NCBI GenBank assembly: GCA_032209605.1
Contig: JASFXZ010000013.1
Span: 6,781,401-6,845,400, forward strand
Source: Mactromeris polynyma
Lineage: Eukaryota > Mollusca > Bivalvia > Venerida > Mactridae
Direction of reading: 5' to 3'
Length of the DNA: 64,000 nt
Shown piece by piece: positions 1 to 11,400 of the stretch. The translations under genes and the position numbers were made by a program. Each line of letters opens with the position of its first letter. Position 1 is the stretch's first letter. The notes below the pieces were generated by a model. It saw only the letters and a program-made list of their open reading frames with translations, was not told the DNA's origin and did not search any database.

Positions 1-58
1 GGCTTTTAGTCTGTACCAACAGTCGCGCTAGAGTTACAGTTCTTGTCAGTGAATCAAA

Positions 59-347
59 ATGGCAGAAGTTAACGATAGAGACATCGCAAATTTGTTCAAC
101 CTGACAACACCGCCTACGGTTAAATCTGAAGTTCGGATGCATTTTGGACATCCAGTATACGAGTTTAATGTCGGCAAATTACTGAAAAATCTGAAACTGT
201 AGGTAAATTATGCTACACTAAATTAACCCATTCTGGAAACGCGTCGATTATAAAGTCGCACTTAAAATTAAATTGTCGCCATCCGTCTGTTTCGGGAGGC
301 GGTTCTAGGTCTGCTTCTGTTAAAAATGTGTTTGTTCACTACAAATG
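59..347 (+). pseudogene. BED-type zinc finger remnant (hAT-transposase-like N-terminus), frameshifted
   Basis: An ATG at 59 opens a 47-codon frame that ends at 200-202. Its middle reads SEVRMHFG, which resembles the S-x-VW-x-HF start of a BED finger. In a shifted frame from about 188 the sequence continues with a GKLCY segment and then an IIKSHLKLNCRH segment, which resemble the cysteine part and the H-x(3-5)-H/C end of the same fold. A frameshift near 180-195 therefore breaks the domain. BED fingers of this kind sit at the N-terminus of hAT transposases and ZBED proteins. No catalytic region follows, so this is probably a 5' fragment of a decayed hAT element. The first metal ligand is imperfect, so the assignment is moderate. 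Confidence 0.42.
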
Positions 348-975
348 TATAGACACAAAACAGTAAAGTACATGGGCATAAAACGAACATTAACACCAAG
401 ACTTGCTAAAAATATTTCAAACTTAATGCAAGCCCTGCACCAAATTTGATATAGACCTACACTGAATATGGGAGCCAAAATGACTTTCATTGAAATACTA
501 AAATCTCCTGGTTAAAACCAGTGCTGATACCCACCTTGTCATCACAGAAGACTCTCAGAGGAGATTAAAAAGATATTCTGAAAATCCTTTAATTACTGAT
601 GGTCGGTAATGCAAGTAGTAATAAGTGGTCAAATGCTACATACAAATGAACCACACTTTGACACTGGAAGAACTTAGGAAATATCATCTTCACATAACTT
701 GTCAATGTGTTGACTTTTTGGTGAGAAATTAAGCCTATAGTATTTTTGTTGCTACAGATATGATTAAATGCAATCTTAGGCCCCTAAAATGCTTCAAACC
801 AAGGAGCTTCAAAGGGCTTTGCCCCCTGTGACCCCCACCAAAGTGCTGCCCTGGACCCGCCGCATAAAGTTCAGGGATTTTTGCTTGAGAGCATTCTCAC
901 CCCCTGGCTAGGGTCCCAGGAGGGGAAACAAACATATTTTTAATATCGGCCTTACATATTTTCGTCAATTTCAAT
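203..975. other. Intergenic, no gene seen
   Basis: After the short tail of the BED remnant I see no coding signal. Positions 780-940 hold a C-rich stretch with several CCCCC runs inside otherwise AT-rich DNA, which looks like part of a dispersed repeat. No open frame of note. Confidence 0.4.
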
Positions 976-1127
976 ATGGCTGCGCCCGTGGACACAACCG
1001 CACCTCATACACGGCAACATTCTTTGGTTGATTGGTGTTGTTTGTGTGGTGTTCCGTTTTTATGCTCCCGTTTGAAAAACGGGACGTATTATGGGAACAC
1101 CCGCAGCGGGCGGCATCCACATGGTTT

Positions 1128-1575
1128 CCGCTCTCTAAGTCAAAGAGTTTTCATCCGATCTTTACCAACCTTGGTGAAAATGTTTATGGGCATAATATCT
1201 CGGCCAAGTTTGATAACCAGCCACATCGAACCAGGCACTTCTGAATTATGGCCCATGAATTATCCAAAATCGGCCAAATTAGTCTTGTCCGCTCTCTAAG
1301 TCAAAAGAGTTTTCGTCCCATCTTTACCAAACTTTGTGAAAATGTTTATGGGCATAATATCTCGGCCAAGTTCGATAACCAGCCACATCGCCCCAGATAC
1401 TTCGGAATTATGGCCCTTGAATTATCCCAAATTAGCCTTGTCCGCTCTCTAAGTCGAACAGTTTTCATCTGATCTTCACCTAACTTGTGAAATGTTTGTG
1501 GGCATAAAGTCTTGGCCAAGTTAGATAACCAGTCATATCACTCGTGTCACCCAGTAATTATCACCCTTTGATTTT
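1128..1575 (+). repeat. Tandem repeat of about 155 bp, three copies
   Basis: The word CCGCTCTCTAAGT begins at 1128, 1289 and 1442, giving periods of 161 and 153 bp. Each unit then contains CATCCGATCTTTACCAA-like text, a GGGCATAATATCTCGGCCAAG-type word and a GATAACCAGCCACATCG-type word. The copies differ by scattered substitutions. Short open frames through the repeat are not conserved between copies. It resembles dispersed repeats abundant in bivalve genomes (from memory, not checked). Confidence 0.8.
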
Positions 1576-2040
1576 AGAAATTACCTAAAATTTGTCTTGT
1601 TTTAACTATGAGCTCTGACTTATGACAGGCATATTTTGTGACAGTTTGGCACTCTTGTTGGAAATATTTATAACCGGAAGCGGCAGGAAGGACGTTAAAA
1701 ACAGTATAAACTGAAACTCCGAATAAACGATAAAGCCATTTTGAGAAAGAATTTCATTGGACCACAAATGAGCACCTGGTTACGCATATCTATTTTGAGA
1801 GTGGTTATATGAACTTGACCTTTTACGGAGTGTAGTCAGATCCTAACAGCGGAAAGTAATGGAGCTAAAGTTAGGGGCTGATTTCAATGAGATTGATGAA
1901 AACTTAACTAGGATTAAGTACATTTTAATATAAGATACAGAAGAAAGTGATGGACAAAATCACAAGCGGTAGTATTAATGCTGTGTAATATTTCAACAGG
2001 CATCCATCTATTGCTATATAATGACATCATGCATGTATTT
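1576..2040. other. Upstream region of the NLR-like gene
   Basis: No recognisable coding sequence. A short ATG frame at 1859 (24 codons) ends in a possible GT donor at 1918, but its phase (2) does not match the acceptor before 2099 (phase 1), so I do not add it as an upstream exon. Confidence 0.35.
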
Positions 2041-2045
2041 TGTGG

Positions 2046-2053
2046 TATAAATA
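2046..2053 (+). promoter_or_regulatory. Possible TATA box
   Basis: TATAAATA lies 43 bases upstream of the ATG at 2089 of the NLR-like gene. That would give a short leader if transcription starts about 30 bases downstream. The motif is also easy to find by chance in AT-rich DNA, and an upstream exon may exist instead. Confidence 0.25.
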
Positions 2054-2088
2054 GTTAGAATTTCCTTGTTTAATTTTGGGTTTTTATC

Positions 2089-2463
2089 ATGATTTCAGAT
2101 CAATATCTGTTTAGATATCAATATCTTCTCATTGAGATTGGTACTAAAGTTCTGAGAGAAATATTCGATGTACATGTTGGTCATGACTTTGCCGCTTACT
2201 TGAATTCAAACAGCGCTGCAAGTAAAACACTAACTTCTTTGATGACTGGCAAGAATCGTAAAATTACTGCTGACCAGGAAAAATTGCTTCCCCCGAAAGA
2301 GAAAAAACCAAATTCATCTATGTACGATGTAACCTTGTTATCCTGTCTACTGAGAAATGTTTGTGGTTTAAGTCCTGCTGGAGATCAAGTATGGATGAAT
2401 CCTTTACCTACAGACCATAGCACAGAAGCGGATATTACACGATTGAGGAAATGCAGAAACAGT
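2089..2463 (+). CDS. Exon 1: DZIP3-like HEPN domain, N-terminal part
   Basis: It encodes 125 residues. Family signatures include YQYLLIEIGTKVLREIFD near the start, a YDVTLLSCLLRNVCGL segment and ADITRLRKCRNS at the end; these match the DZIP3/hRUL138-like HEPN family. The frame runs on to a stop at 2511, but the conserved motif stops matching after RNS, exactly where a good donor (GTATGT) lies at 2464. Reading through would lose the histidine of the HEPN motif, so splicing at 2463 is preferred. Confidence 0.78.
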
Positions 2464-5400
2464 GTATGTATTAGGGAAAAACTGAATGAACGACGTTTTA
2501 GCTTTGATTAACATACATATTTGTTTCTCCTCTAAAGTTATATAGACATGTTTATTAGTAGAATAAGTACATGAAGATTTACAACCAGAAATCTCCGAAC
2601 TATATAAATGTGTGTTCTTTGGTTAAAATATTTGCCAAAATTACTTTCAGTTGCACATGTTCAGTTTAATGGTTATTTGAAAGATATAAAGGCAACAAAT
2701 CAGGTCTATCAATTTTCACACTGTTTGAAGTATTGAACACTTGAATAATGCCTTTAATTCTTAACTTCTACAATTTGTACTTTGACTTCTGCTGAATATG
2801 ATTATTTTATAATCTCCTAATATTGTCAGCATGTTATTGTTTCAATACCTTGCAAAATTGAATGGTGGCAAAATTACAATGATTCAACGTTCTGTTTCTA
2901 ATCAATGTTTAACAAAGTCTTACATTTAAAGGTGATGAGGGTTCTGGTTATGGTTATGATGATTTAATGAAGTGATTGTATAGATCTGTCTTTGTCTTTT
3001 TACTGGAAGTTATGTAGGTTTATTAGAAAATGATGAAAATAAGTTCTGTTTTTTTTTCAGATGATGCATATCGATACATTACGCATATCGGAGAAGGACT
3101 TAAATGATAAATGGCAAGAATTGGTGGAGGTAAATACCTTATGAAATTCTAACGAGTTTTAGGAATTAAAACAATATTTATTCACATATAATTATAATTG
3201 ATTATGATAGAAAATACATGTGCTGATTATCATCACTTTTGGGTTCCTGGTTTCAGTAAGTAAAACAGTAAATGGGGAATGTCACATTCACAGTACAGTG
3301 CCTCCCCATACACACACAATCAGGGTATGAACCTAAATCCAAGATGTGGAAGGTGTATGATTCAAAGTTACTAAACTAACAATGATCAGGAAACAGGATT
3401 TGGGTATGAGATATAACAGTAAATGGGAGGAAAATGAGAAATAGTATTATATATATCTAAAAACATGTGTACTGGGTATAATTAAATGTTGATGAATTCT
3501 TGCATACAAAACTGGGATTTCGCTCGTTTCACCCGATGCTGGAAAACTAATATTTTATACCCCAACGTAGGATGAGTCTCGTGCTGATGACGTCACGTAA
3601 TGATGTCACATAACATTGAATAATAACTAGATTGAATTAGTAAAATGATATGTTACTATAATAATAAGCAAAACTCCTTCGAAACTTCAGTTGTTTTATT
3701 CATTCTCGTCCTTTACTTCTTGAAAAAGGTATGCACTAAAAAGAATCTTTCACTGAGCTAACCAGTCGCTCCACTTTGTTTTTACTGAAGACAGTGTTTA
3801 AATACTAATAATGTACATCACAAAGCAACAAACTGTTATTCACTGAATTTCTGTAAATAATGCAGAATTGATGTAATTTATTAGAGAACCAAAATTGAAA
3901 TTTTGAATTGGCTCAGAGTTTTCGTACAGGTGGCTTCATGTGCAGATGGAAATATCTGCCACGCGGGTAACTGATTTCGTGGAACCTCAGCAGAGCCTCG
4001 TTCCTGCCTGTCTGTAGACAAAATATTTCTGTGCTATTTCTCGGTTACCATTTGTTTGATTTTAGTGAAACTTCACAAGACTTCTTAGTACCAAGCCTAC
4101 TTGTGCATATCGTGGCACATAAAATTTGGATAAATTTTCACCGAGTAATGGGTCTTTGCTCATTTTTCTATACTTCAACTGTGTCAGGACTATCATTGAC
4201 ATGGTTACAGTTACTGTGTCAAGGCAGTATCTGGGGTTTTTTATCATCTTCAGTGATAGCTCTTGTAGAGCTCTGGAATTGAATAGTTAAATAGTACAGA
4301 GTGATCAAATTGTTTTTGAAATTCCTACAGCAATTCTTCCAAAATGACTTCAGAAAGGTACTGTATTGTCCAGAAGTATATATGATAACAAAATAATGGA
4401 AGAGGTCACAGTTCCACGAGTTGAAACATATTGATTTTACATTTATTTTGAAACAAAATATTCATTCATGCTTTTGCTAGTACTCTTATATCCTATGAAT
4501 ACCATTCCAACCTTTACATTTATATCTGCAGATTTTAAACAGGCTCAATGGTGCTGCTAGAATAGGGAACTTGTCGAAATTGATAAGTGATGCCAGTTTC
4601 ATGGATCTCGATGAAGAGCTAAAACAACGTTATCTTGAAACAATAAAAGCTTGGGTTATAATGGATTGTTTAGTGGACAAAATACAAGAAGATGTTGCTG
4701 AAGTGAAACGTGGTCAGTCTGATATACAACAAGATGTTGCTGAAGTGAAACGTGGTCAGTCTGATATACAACAAGATGTTGCTGAAGTGAAACGTGGTCA
4801 GTCTGATATACAACAAGATGTTGCTGAAGTGAAACGTAGTCGGTCTGTCATACAACAAGATGTTGCTGGAGTGAAACGTAGTCGGTCTGACATACAACAA
4901 GATGTTGCTGAAGTGAAACGTAGTCGGTCTGACATACAACAAGATGTTGCTGAAGTGAAACGTAGTCGGTCTGATATACAACAAGATGTTGCTGAAGTGA
5001 AACGTAGTCGGTCTGACATACAACGAGATGTTGCTGAAGTGAAACGTAGTCGGTCTGACATACAACAAGATGTTGCTGAAGTGAAACGTAGTCGGTCTGA
5101 CATACAACAAGATGTTGATGAAGTGAAACGTGGTCAGTCTGACATACAACAAGATGTTGCTGGTCTTAATACTCGTGTTTTACACGTGGAAAAAAGACTT
5201 CAAGGACAACATTATTTAACTAATCCTGAAGGTAACATATATTATATTGAGATAAACTTCTACAGCTTGTTTTTATGCCTGGCCTTGGTAGCACAGTGTT
5301 ACCCAAGTATGTGTGTATATATGTGTGTGTGTGTGTGTGTGTGTTTGAAAAGCACAGAATCATGTCTGTCTCATAACTTAATTTGCAGAATTCCATGCAT

Positions 5401-8400
5401 TAGTATTTTAATGAAGTAAAAAGATGTATAATGTTCTGTTAAGATTTGATAATAATCTAAAGCAATAACCTCTCTTCAGCAAATACCTCCATACAGTATA
5501 AACATCCATAGAGTAATAACCTCCCTGCAGCAATTACCTTTCTGCAGCAATAACCTCCCTACAGCAATTACCTTTCTGCAGCAATAACCTCCCTACAGAA
5601 ATTACCTCACTACAGCAAATACCTCCCTACAGCAATTACCTTTCTGCAGCAATAACCTCCCTACAGCAATTACCTTTCTGCAGCAATAACCTCCCTACAG
5701 CAATTACCTCCCTACAGCAATTACCTTTCTGCAGCAATAACCTCCCTACAGCAATAACCTCCCTACAGCAATAACCTCCCTACAGCAATAACCTCCCTAC
5801 AGCAATAACCTTTCTGCAGCAATAACCTTTCTGCAGCAATAACCTTTCTGCAGCAATAACCTCCTTACAGCAATAACCTTAATGCAGCAATAACCTTTCT
5901 GCAGCAATAACCTCTCTACAGCAATAACCTCTACAGCAATAACCTTCCTACAGCAATAACCTCCCTACAGCAAAAACCTCTCTACAGCAATAACATCCCT
6001 GCAGCAATAACCTTTCTACAGCAATAACCTTTCTACAGCAAAATCCTCTCTACGGCAATCACCTCCCTAGAGTAATAACCTCTCTACAGCAGTTACCTCC
6101 CTACAGCAATAACTCCCTACAGTAATAACCTTTCTACAGCATGATCCTCTCGACAGCAATAACCTCTCTACAGCAATCACCTCCCTAGACTAATAACCTC
6201 CCTACAGCAATTACCTCCCTGCAGCAATAACCTCCCTGCAGCAATAACCTCCCTACAGCAATAACCTCCCTGCAGCAATTACCTCTCTGCAGCAATAACC
6301 TCTCTACAGCATTTAACCTTTCTACAGCAATTACCTCCCTGCAGCAATAACCTCCCTACAGCAATAACCTCCCTGCAGCAATAACCTCCCTACAGCAATT
6401 ACCTCCCTGCAGCAATAACCTCCCTGCAGCAATTACCTCTGCAGCAATAACCTCTCTACAGCATTTAACCTTTCTACAGCAATAACCTCCCTGCAGCAAT
6501 AACCTCCCTACAGCAATAACCTCCCTGCAGCAATAACCTCCCTACAGCAATAACCTCCCTGCAGCAATTACCTCCCTGCAGCAATAACCTCCCTGCAGCA
6601 ATAACCTCCCTACAACAATAACCTCCCTACATCAATAACCTTTCTACAGCAAAATCCTCTACAGCAATCACCTCCCTACAGTAATAACCTCTCTACAGCA
6701 GTTACCTCCCTACAGCAATAACTCCCTACAGCAATAACCTCCCTACAGCAATATCCTCCCTGCAGCAATTACCTCCCTGCAGCAATAACCTCCCTGCAGC
6801 AATAACCTCCCTACAACAATAACCTCCCTACATCAATAACCTTTCTACAGCAAAATCCTCTCTACAGCAGTTACCTCCCTACAGCAATAACTCCCTACAG
6901 TAATAACCTTTCAACAGCAATAACATCCCTGCAGCAATAACCTTTCTACAGCAAAATCCTCTCAACGGCAATCACCTCCCTAGAGTAATAACCTCTCTAC
7001 AGCAGTTACCTCCCTACAGCAATAACTCCCTACAATAATAACCTTTCTACAGCATGATCCTCTCGACAGCAATAACCTCTCTACAGCAATCACCTCCCTA
7101 GACTAATAACCTCCCTAGACTAATAACCTCCCTACAGCAATTACCTCCCTGCAGCAATAACCTCCCTGCAGCAATAACCTCCCTGCAGCAATAACCTCCC
7201 TACAGCAATAACCTCCCTGCAGCAATTACCTCTCTGCAGCAATAACCTCTCTACAGCTTTTAACCTTTCTACAGCAATAACCTCCCTACAGCAATAACCT
7301 CCCTGCAGCAATTACCTCACTGCAGCAATAACCTCCCTACAGCAATAACCTCCCTAGAGTAATAACCTCTCTACAGCAGTTACCTCCCTACAGCAATAAC
7401 TCCCTACAGTAATAACCTTTCTACAGCATAATCCTCTCTACAGCAATCACCTCTCTACAGCAATCACCTCCCTAGACTAATAACCTCCCTACAGCAATTA
7501 CCTTTCTGCAGCAATAAACTCCCTGCAGCAATTATCTCCCTGCAGCAATAACCTCCCTACAGCAATAACCTCCCTTTAGCAATAACCTCCCTACAGCAAT
7601 AACCACCCTGCAGCAATTAACTCCCTACAGCAATAACCTCCCTACAGCAATAACCTCCCTACAGCAATAACCACCCTGCAGCAATTACCTCCCTACAGCA
7701 ATTACCTCCCTACAGCAATAACCTCCCTACAGCAATAACCTCCCTACAGCAATAACCACCCTGCAGCAATTACCTCCCTACAGCAATAACCTCCCTGCAC
7801 CAATAACCTCCCTACAGCAATTACCTCTCTACAGCAATAACCTCCCTGCAGCAATAACCTCCCTACAGCAGTTAACCTCTCTACAGCATTTAACCTCTCT
7901 CAGCAATAACCTCCTTTCAGCAAATGAGAAAGCATCTGCTTTCATGGCTAAGCAACATGTTGGTTAAGTATTGCAATATATTGTGGTACACTTCAGGCAT
8001 ATTGTGACTCATCTAGTAAGAATGTTTGACTGTCACATCTAGGTCAAGGTTTTAACTGGGTTATATATGGGTTGAAAACTTTGTTAACACATCAGAAGCC
8101 TCATTTCTGTTCTGATCTACGGGTTACTTGTTTCTGTGAGATACTTATCAGGGAATAAGTAGGTCGTAAGATCGAAGAAAAAACAGAAAAACCTTGTGAA
8201 GATTACCATGACCTGATTTTCCACTTAAACCCAATGAAGTAATGACAATGTTTGCCTTTATAACATATAATTATACAACATGGGATCAAATAAGGTTTCT
8301 TGAACAAATGATACAAACGTGTTAAAACTTTGTTAACTCTGCATACCACACATTCTGTCTGATTTACATACAGTCAGTCTTGTATTAAGAGACCACCCAA

Positions 8401-11400
8401 GGGACAGCCAAAAAGTGGTCGCTTAATAAAGTGGTCTCTTAATAGATATTGACAAAAGAAGAAGAAATAAATGTCCAACTGAACATTCAAACCGTATAAA
8501 TACCATCCTCTTAACTGATATAAAACTAAAACTTTAATCCATGTGTGTATTTATACAGGCTGATAGTAATAAACGTTTTTTTATAAGACAATGATTTTAC
8601 GGGGTCTAAAAAGGATTACATACGAAACAAAGTGAGTGTTTACACATTTCAACTGTTTTGTCTGACATTTTCATTCTTTCAGTGAGTATAAAGAAAATTA
8701 AATATAAAGTAAAGATAAAAGCGGGCGAGTCGGCATAAAATTACATCTCTCACATTACTTCTCGGGATATTGTATTGTAAAAACTCGGTGACATCAAGGA
8801 ACTTAAGTCGCTTAGCAATGTAAAAACTGGGTGACATCAAGGAACTTAAGTCGCTTAGCAAAGACGTTACATGAACTTGGTTCTTGTTGAAATTATGATC
8901 GTTATGCTGTGTAATTCATGTACATTTAAGACCCCACTCAAGTGGACACATATGCACAATTTTACGTCGTTTTATAACTGTGTCGTCGAGTAATTACCTG
9001 GTCGCATTTATCACGCCTAATTGTTTATTCAATTGTTTAAAGGACAATGCGCGAAAATGCAGTTTTGAATCAGGTGTGAAATGCCCTATGGGATTAAGTG
9101 CATGTGGTCGTTTAATGGATTATTTAACTATCTTTTTTACCTGTCGGGACTGGTTTAATGCAGTCGGTGGTCGCGTTAGAGAAAAGTCGCTTAATAGATA
9201 CTATTTATATAGTAAAAACGCTCCAGGGGATTTAAGTGGTCGCTTACAGCAAATGGTCACATAAGACATGTGGTCGCATCAGCAAGATTGACTGTATATA
9301 TACATTGTAACAGGGTATGTTATTGTTTGGTCTAAGCAAATTGGGTCATCAGGGTAAAAAACGAGGTAATTACATCAAATCATAAACATGTACTGAAACA
9401 TTCCATAGGCCGTAGGCCATATTTTATATCTGATCCACTTGGAACCTGACAAGCATGTTAGTGGTCTTAAAATCTTGGTCAAAATTGAAACAAAGATATG
9501 CCTGGTTAGAAACTAGGTCATGTTGTCATATCATAGAAAATTTGCTTTAACAGCCCTCGGCCACATTTTGTGTCTGATTTATGCAAAACATGATCAGTAT
9601 GTTCGTCTTTGTGAATGCAATCTGGATAAAATGTTCTAAGGTACTAGGATGAGCAATAAAGTACCACCACGACCCTCTTTCAGTCTTTGTCAGTTTCGGG
9701 CAATGCAAATGTATTGTATATGTCTTAAATGACATTGGTTTGTAACGAGGGAAAGATTAATTCTTGTGCTAATCCATTTTAAGTGAATTTTATGTATTAT
9801 GTATTTAAACATAGCGTTATATTTTCAGTTATTCAAGAAAAGCTTATAACCATCTACCAGCGTGATTGTCGTTTGTTGCAAGTGTCTCCATTCATTGAAG
9901 ACGACAATGAAGATCTAATGAGTATTTACCAAAGTCCAACACTGCAACATACAGTATATGATAGTGACCAAACAAAAGGCAAACAAGAAACAATTTCATC
10001 TTATGAAGAAATATTCTGCAAGGACGATAAAACATTCAAGCGTGTGTACATCACTGGTGATGCTGGTGTTGGTAAAACATCGTTGTGTAGGCGTATGTGT
10101 TTGTTGTGGAGCAAGTCGAGGTCGGGTGATTATGCTGGGAATGATGAGAGTACAAAGAGGGACATAAAGTTTTTGAAGAAATTTGACTTTTTATTTTATG
10201 TGTCTCTAGGTGCTACTGATGGGAGAGATATAATTATGATGATAGTTAACCAGTTGTTCTACACTGAATGTGATGATGAAAGGACAGACATGTATAAATT
10301 GATTAAAAGCATTCTTAATCAACATGATTCTCTTATTGTGTTAGACGGATATGATGAATGGAATCCTAAAACAAGTGGTAAACATGACTGTAAGACACCT
10401 AAAGGGATAGAATCAGAGAAATGTGTGTTTTTGACTATGTGCAGACCTTATAAACTTGAAAATGTTCGACTTTCAGGGAACGATATTGACCACCAAGTTG
10501 AAATTTCGGGAATTCACGGATTGTCATCTGAACATTATGTTACAGAAGTGGTGAAATATATGAATAAGAAAAATCACGATAACAAGAATGCGTACCAATT
10601 CTTAGAAGAAATCAAGCGATGTGAACTTTATGACCAATTATGTATACCAATGATATCTTCTCATCTGGTTGTGGTATGGTGGTTTAACCAAAAACTGACT
10701 CATTTTTCTAAAGCATTTTTGTATGGTAAAATTTTAGAAATGCTGTTCAAAAGGGCAGATAGAAAAGTTGAATTTCTTTCATTACCACCATCAGACCTGA
10801 AGCTTCCCAACTGTTTCTCACAGCTGGATTATGTAAATGAACAAGTATTCTTATTGCAGAAAGTATGTTTACTGTCATTTAAATCGTTGTTTAAACAAGA
10901 TGATTGTGCATCAACCCTTGTATTTACCAAGAAACAGTTAATGTCGCCGCCATATTTGTTTACAACTGATGAAATGGATTTTCTCTGTAAAATTGGCATC
11001 ATATCCAAGAATAAAGTTATTGGTTGTTTTGAAGACCAAAAACAAATATTATCCTTTGTGCACAAAAGCTATATTGAATTTTTTAGTGCATTATATTTTT
11101 CATCATTTGACACATGTAACATGATTGATGGTATTGTTAAGAATTGGAACACCTTAGATGATGTATTACAATATCAAAACTTCTTCCAGTTCCTTGCAGG
11201 GTTATCTGGTCAAAAACTCATTTTTTTACTTGAAAATATTTATTCTTTATTATCAGATCATTTAAACTTATGGAGGAAATATGCTGTTGTAAACTATAAG
11301 GAAGCCTTCACTAATTTTATTTCCACTAATTCGTACAGGGAGCAATTAAAGTTATTGCAAACTACTGTGATCAATTGTTTCATTGAATGCAGGAGATTTA

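Noticed and set aside
59..202. ATG frame at 59 as first exon of the NLR-like gene
   Set aside because: It resembles a BED finger from a transposon, is frameshifted, and no donor with the phase needed for the 2099 acceptor was found.
2464..2511. Read-through end of the HEPN exon as a genuine C-terminus (140-codon single-exon gene)
   Set aside because: The family motif breaks exactly at a strong donor, and splicing to 3061 restores the conserved R-x4-H in phase.
4031..4282. 83-codon frame in intron 2 as a gene
   Set aside because: No domain, no splice signals, and text resembling a dispersed repeat.
5460..7925. CRISPR-like look of short regular repeats
   Set aside because: Units are contiguous 17-mers without unique spacers, in eukaryotic DNA; an ordinary minisatellite.
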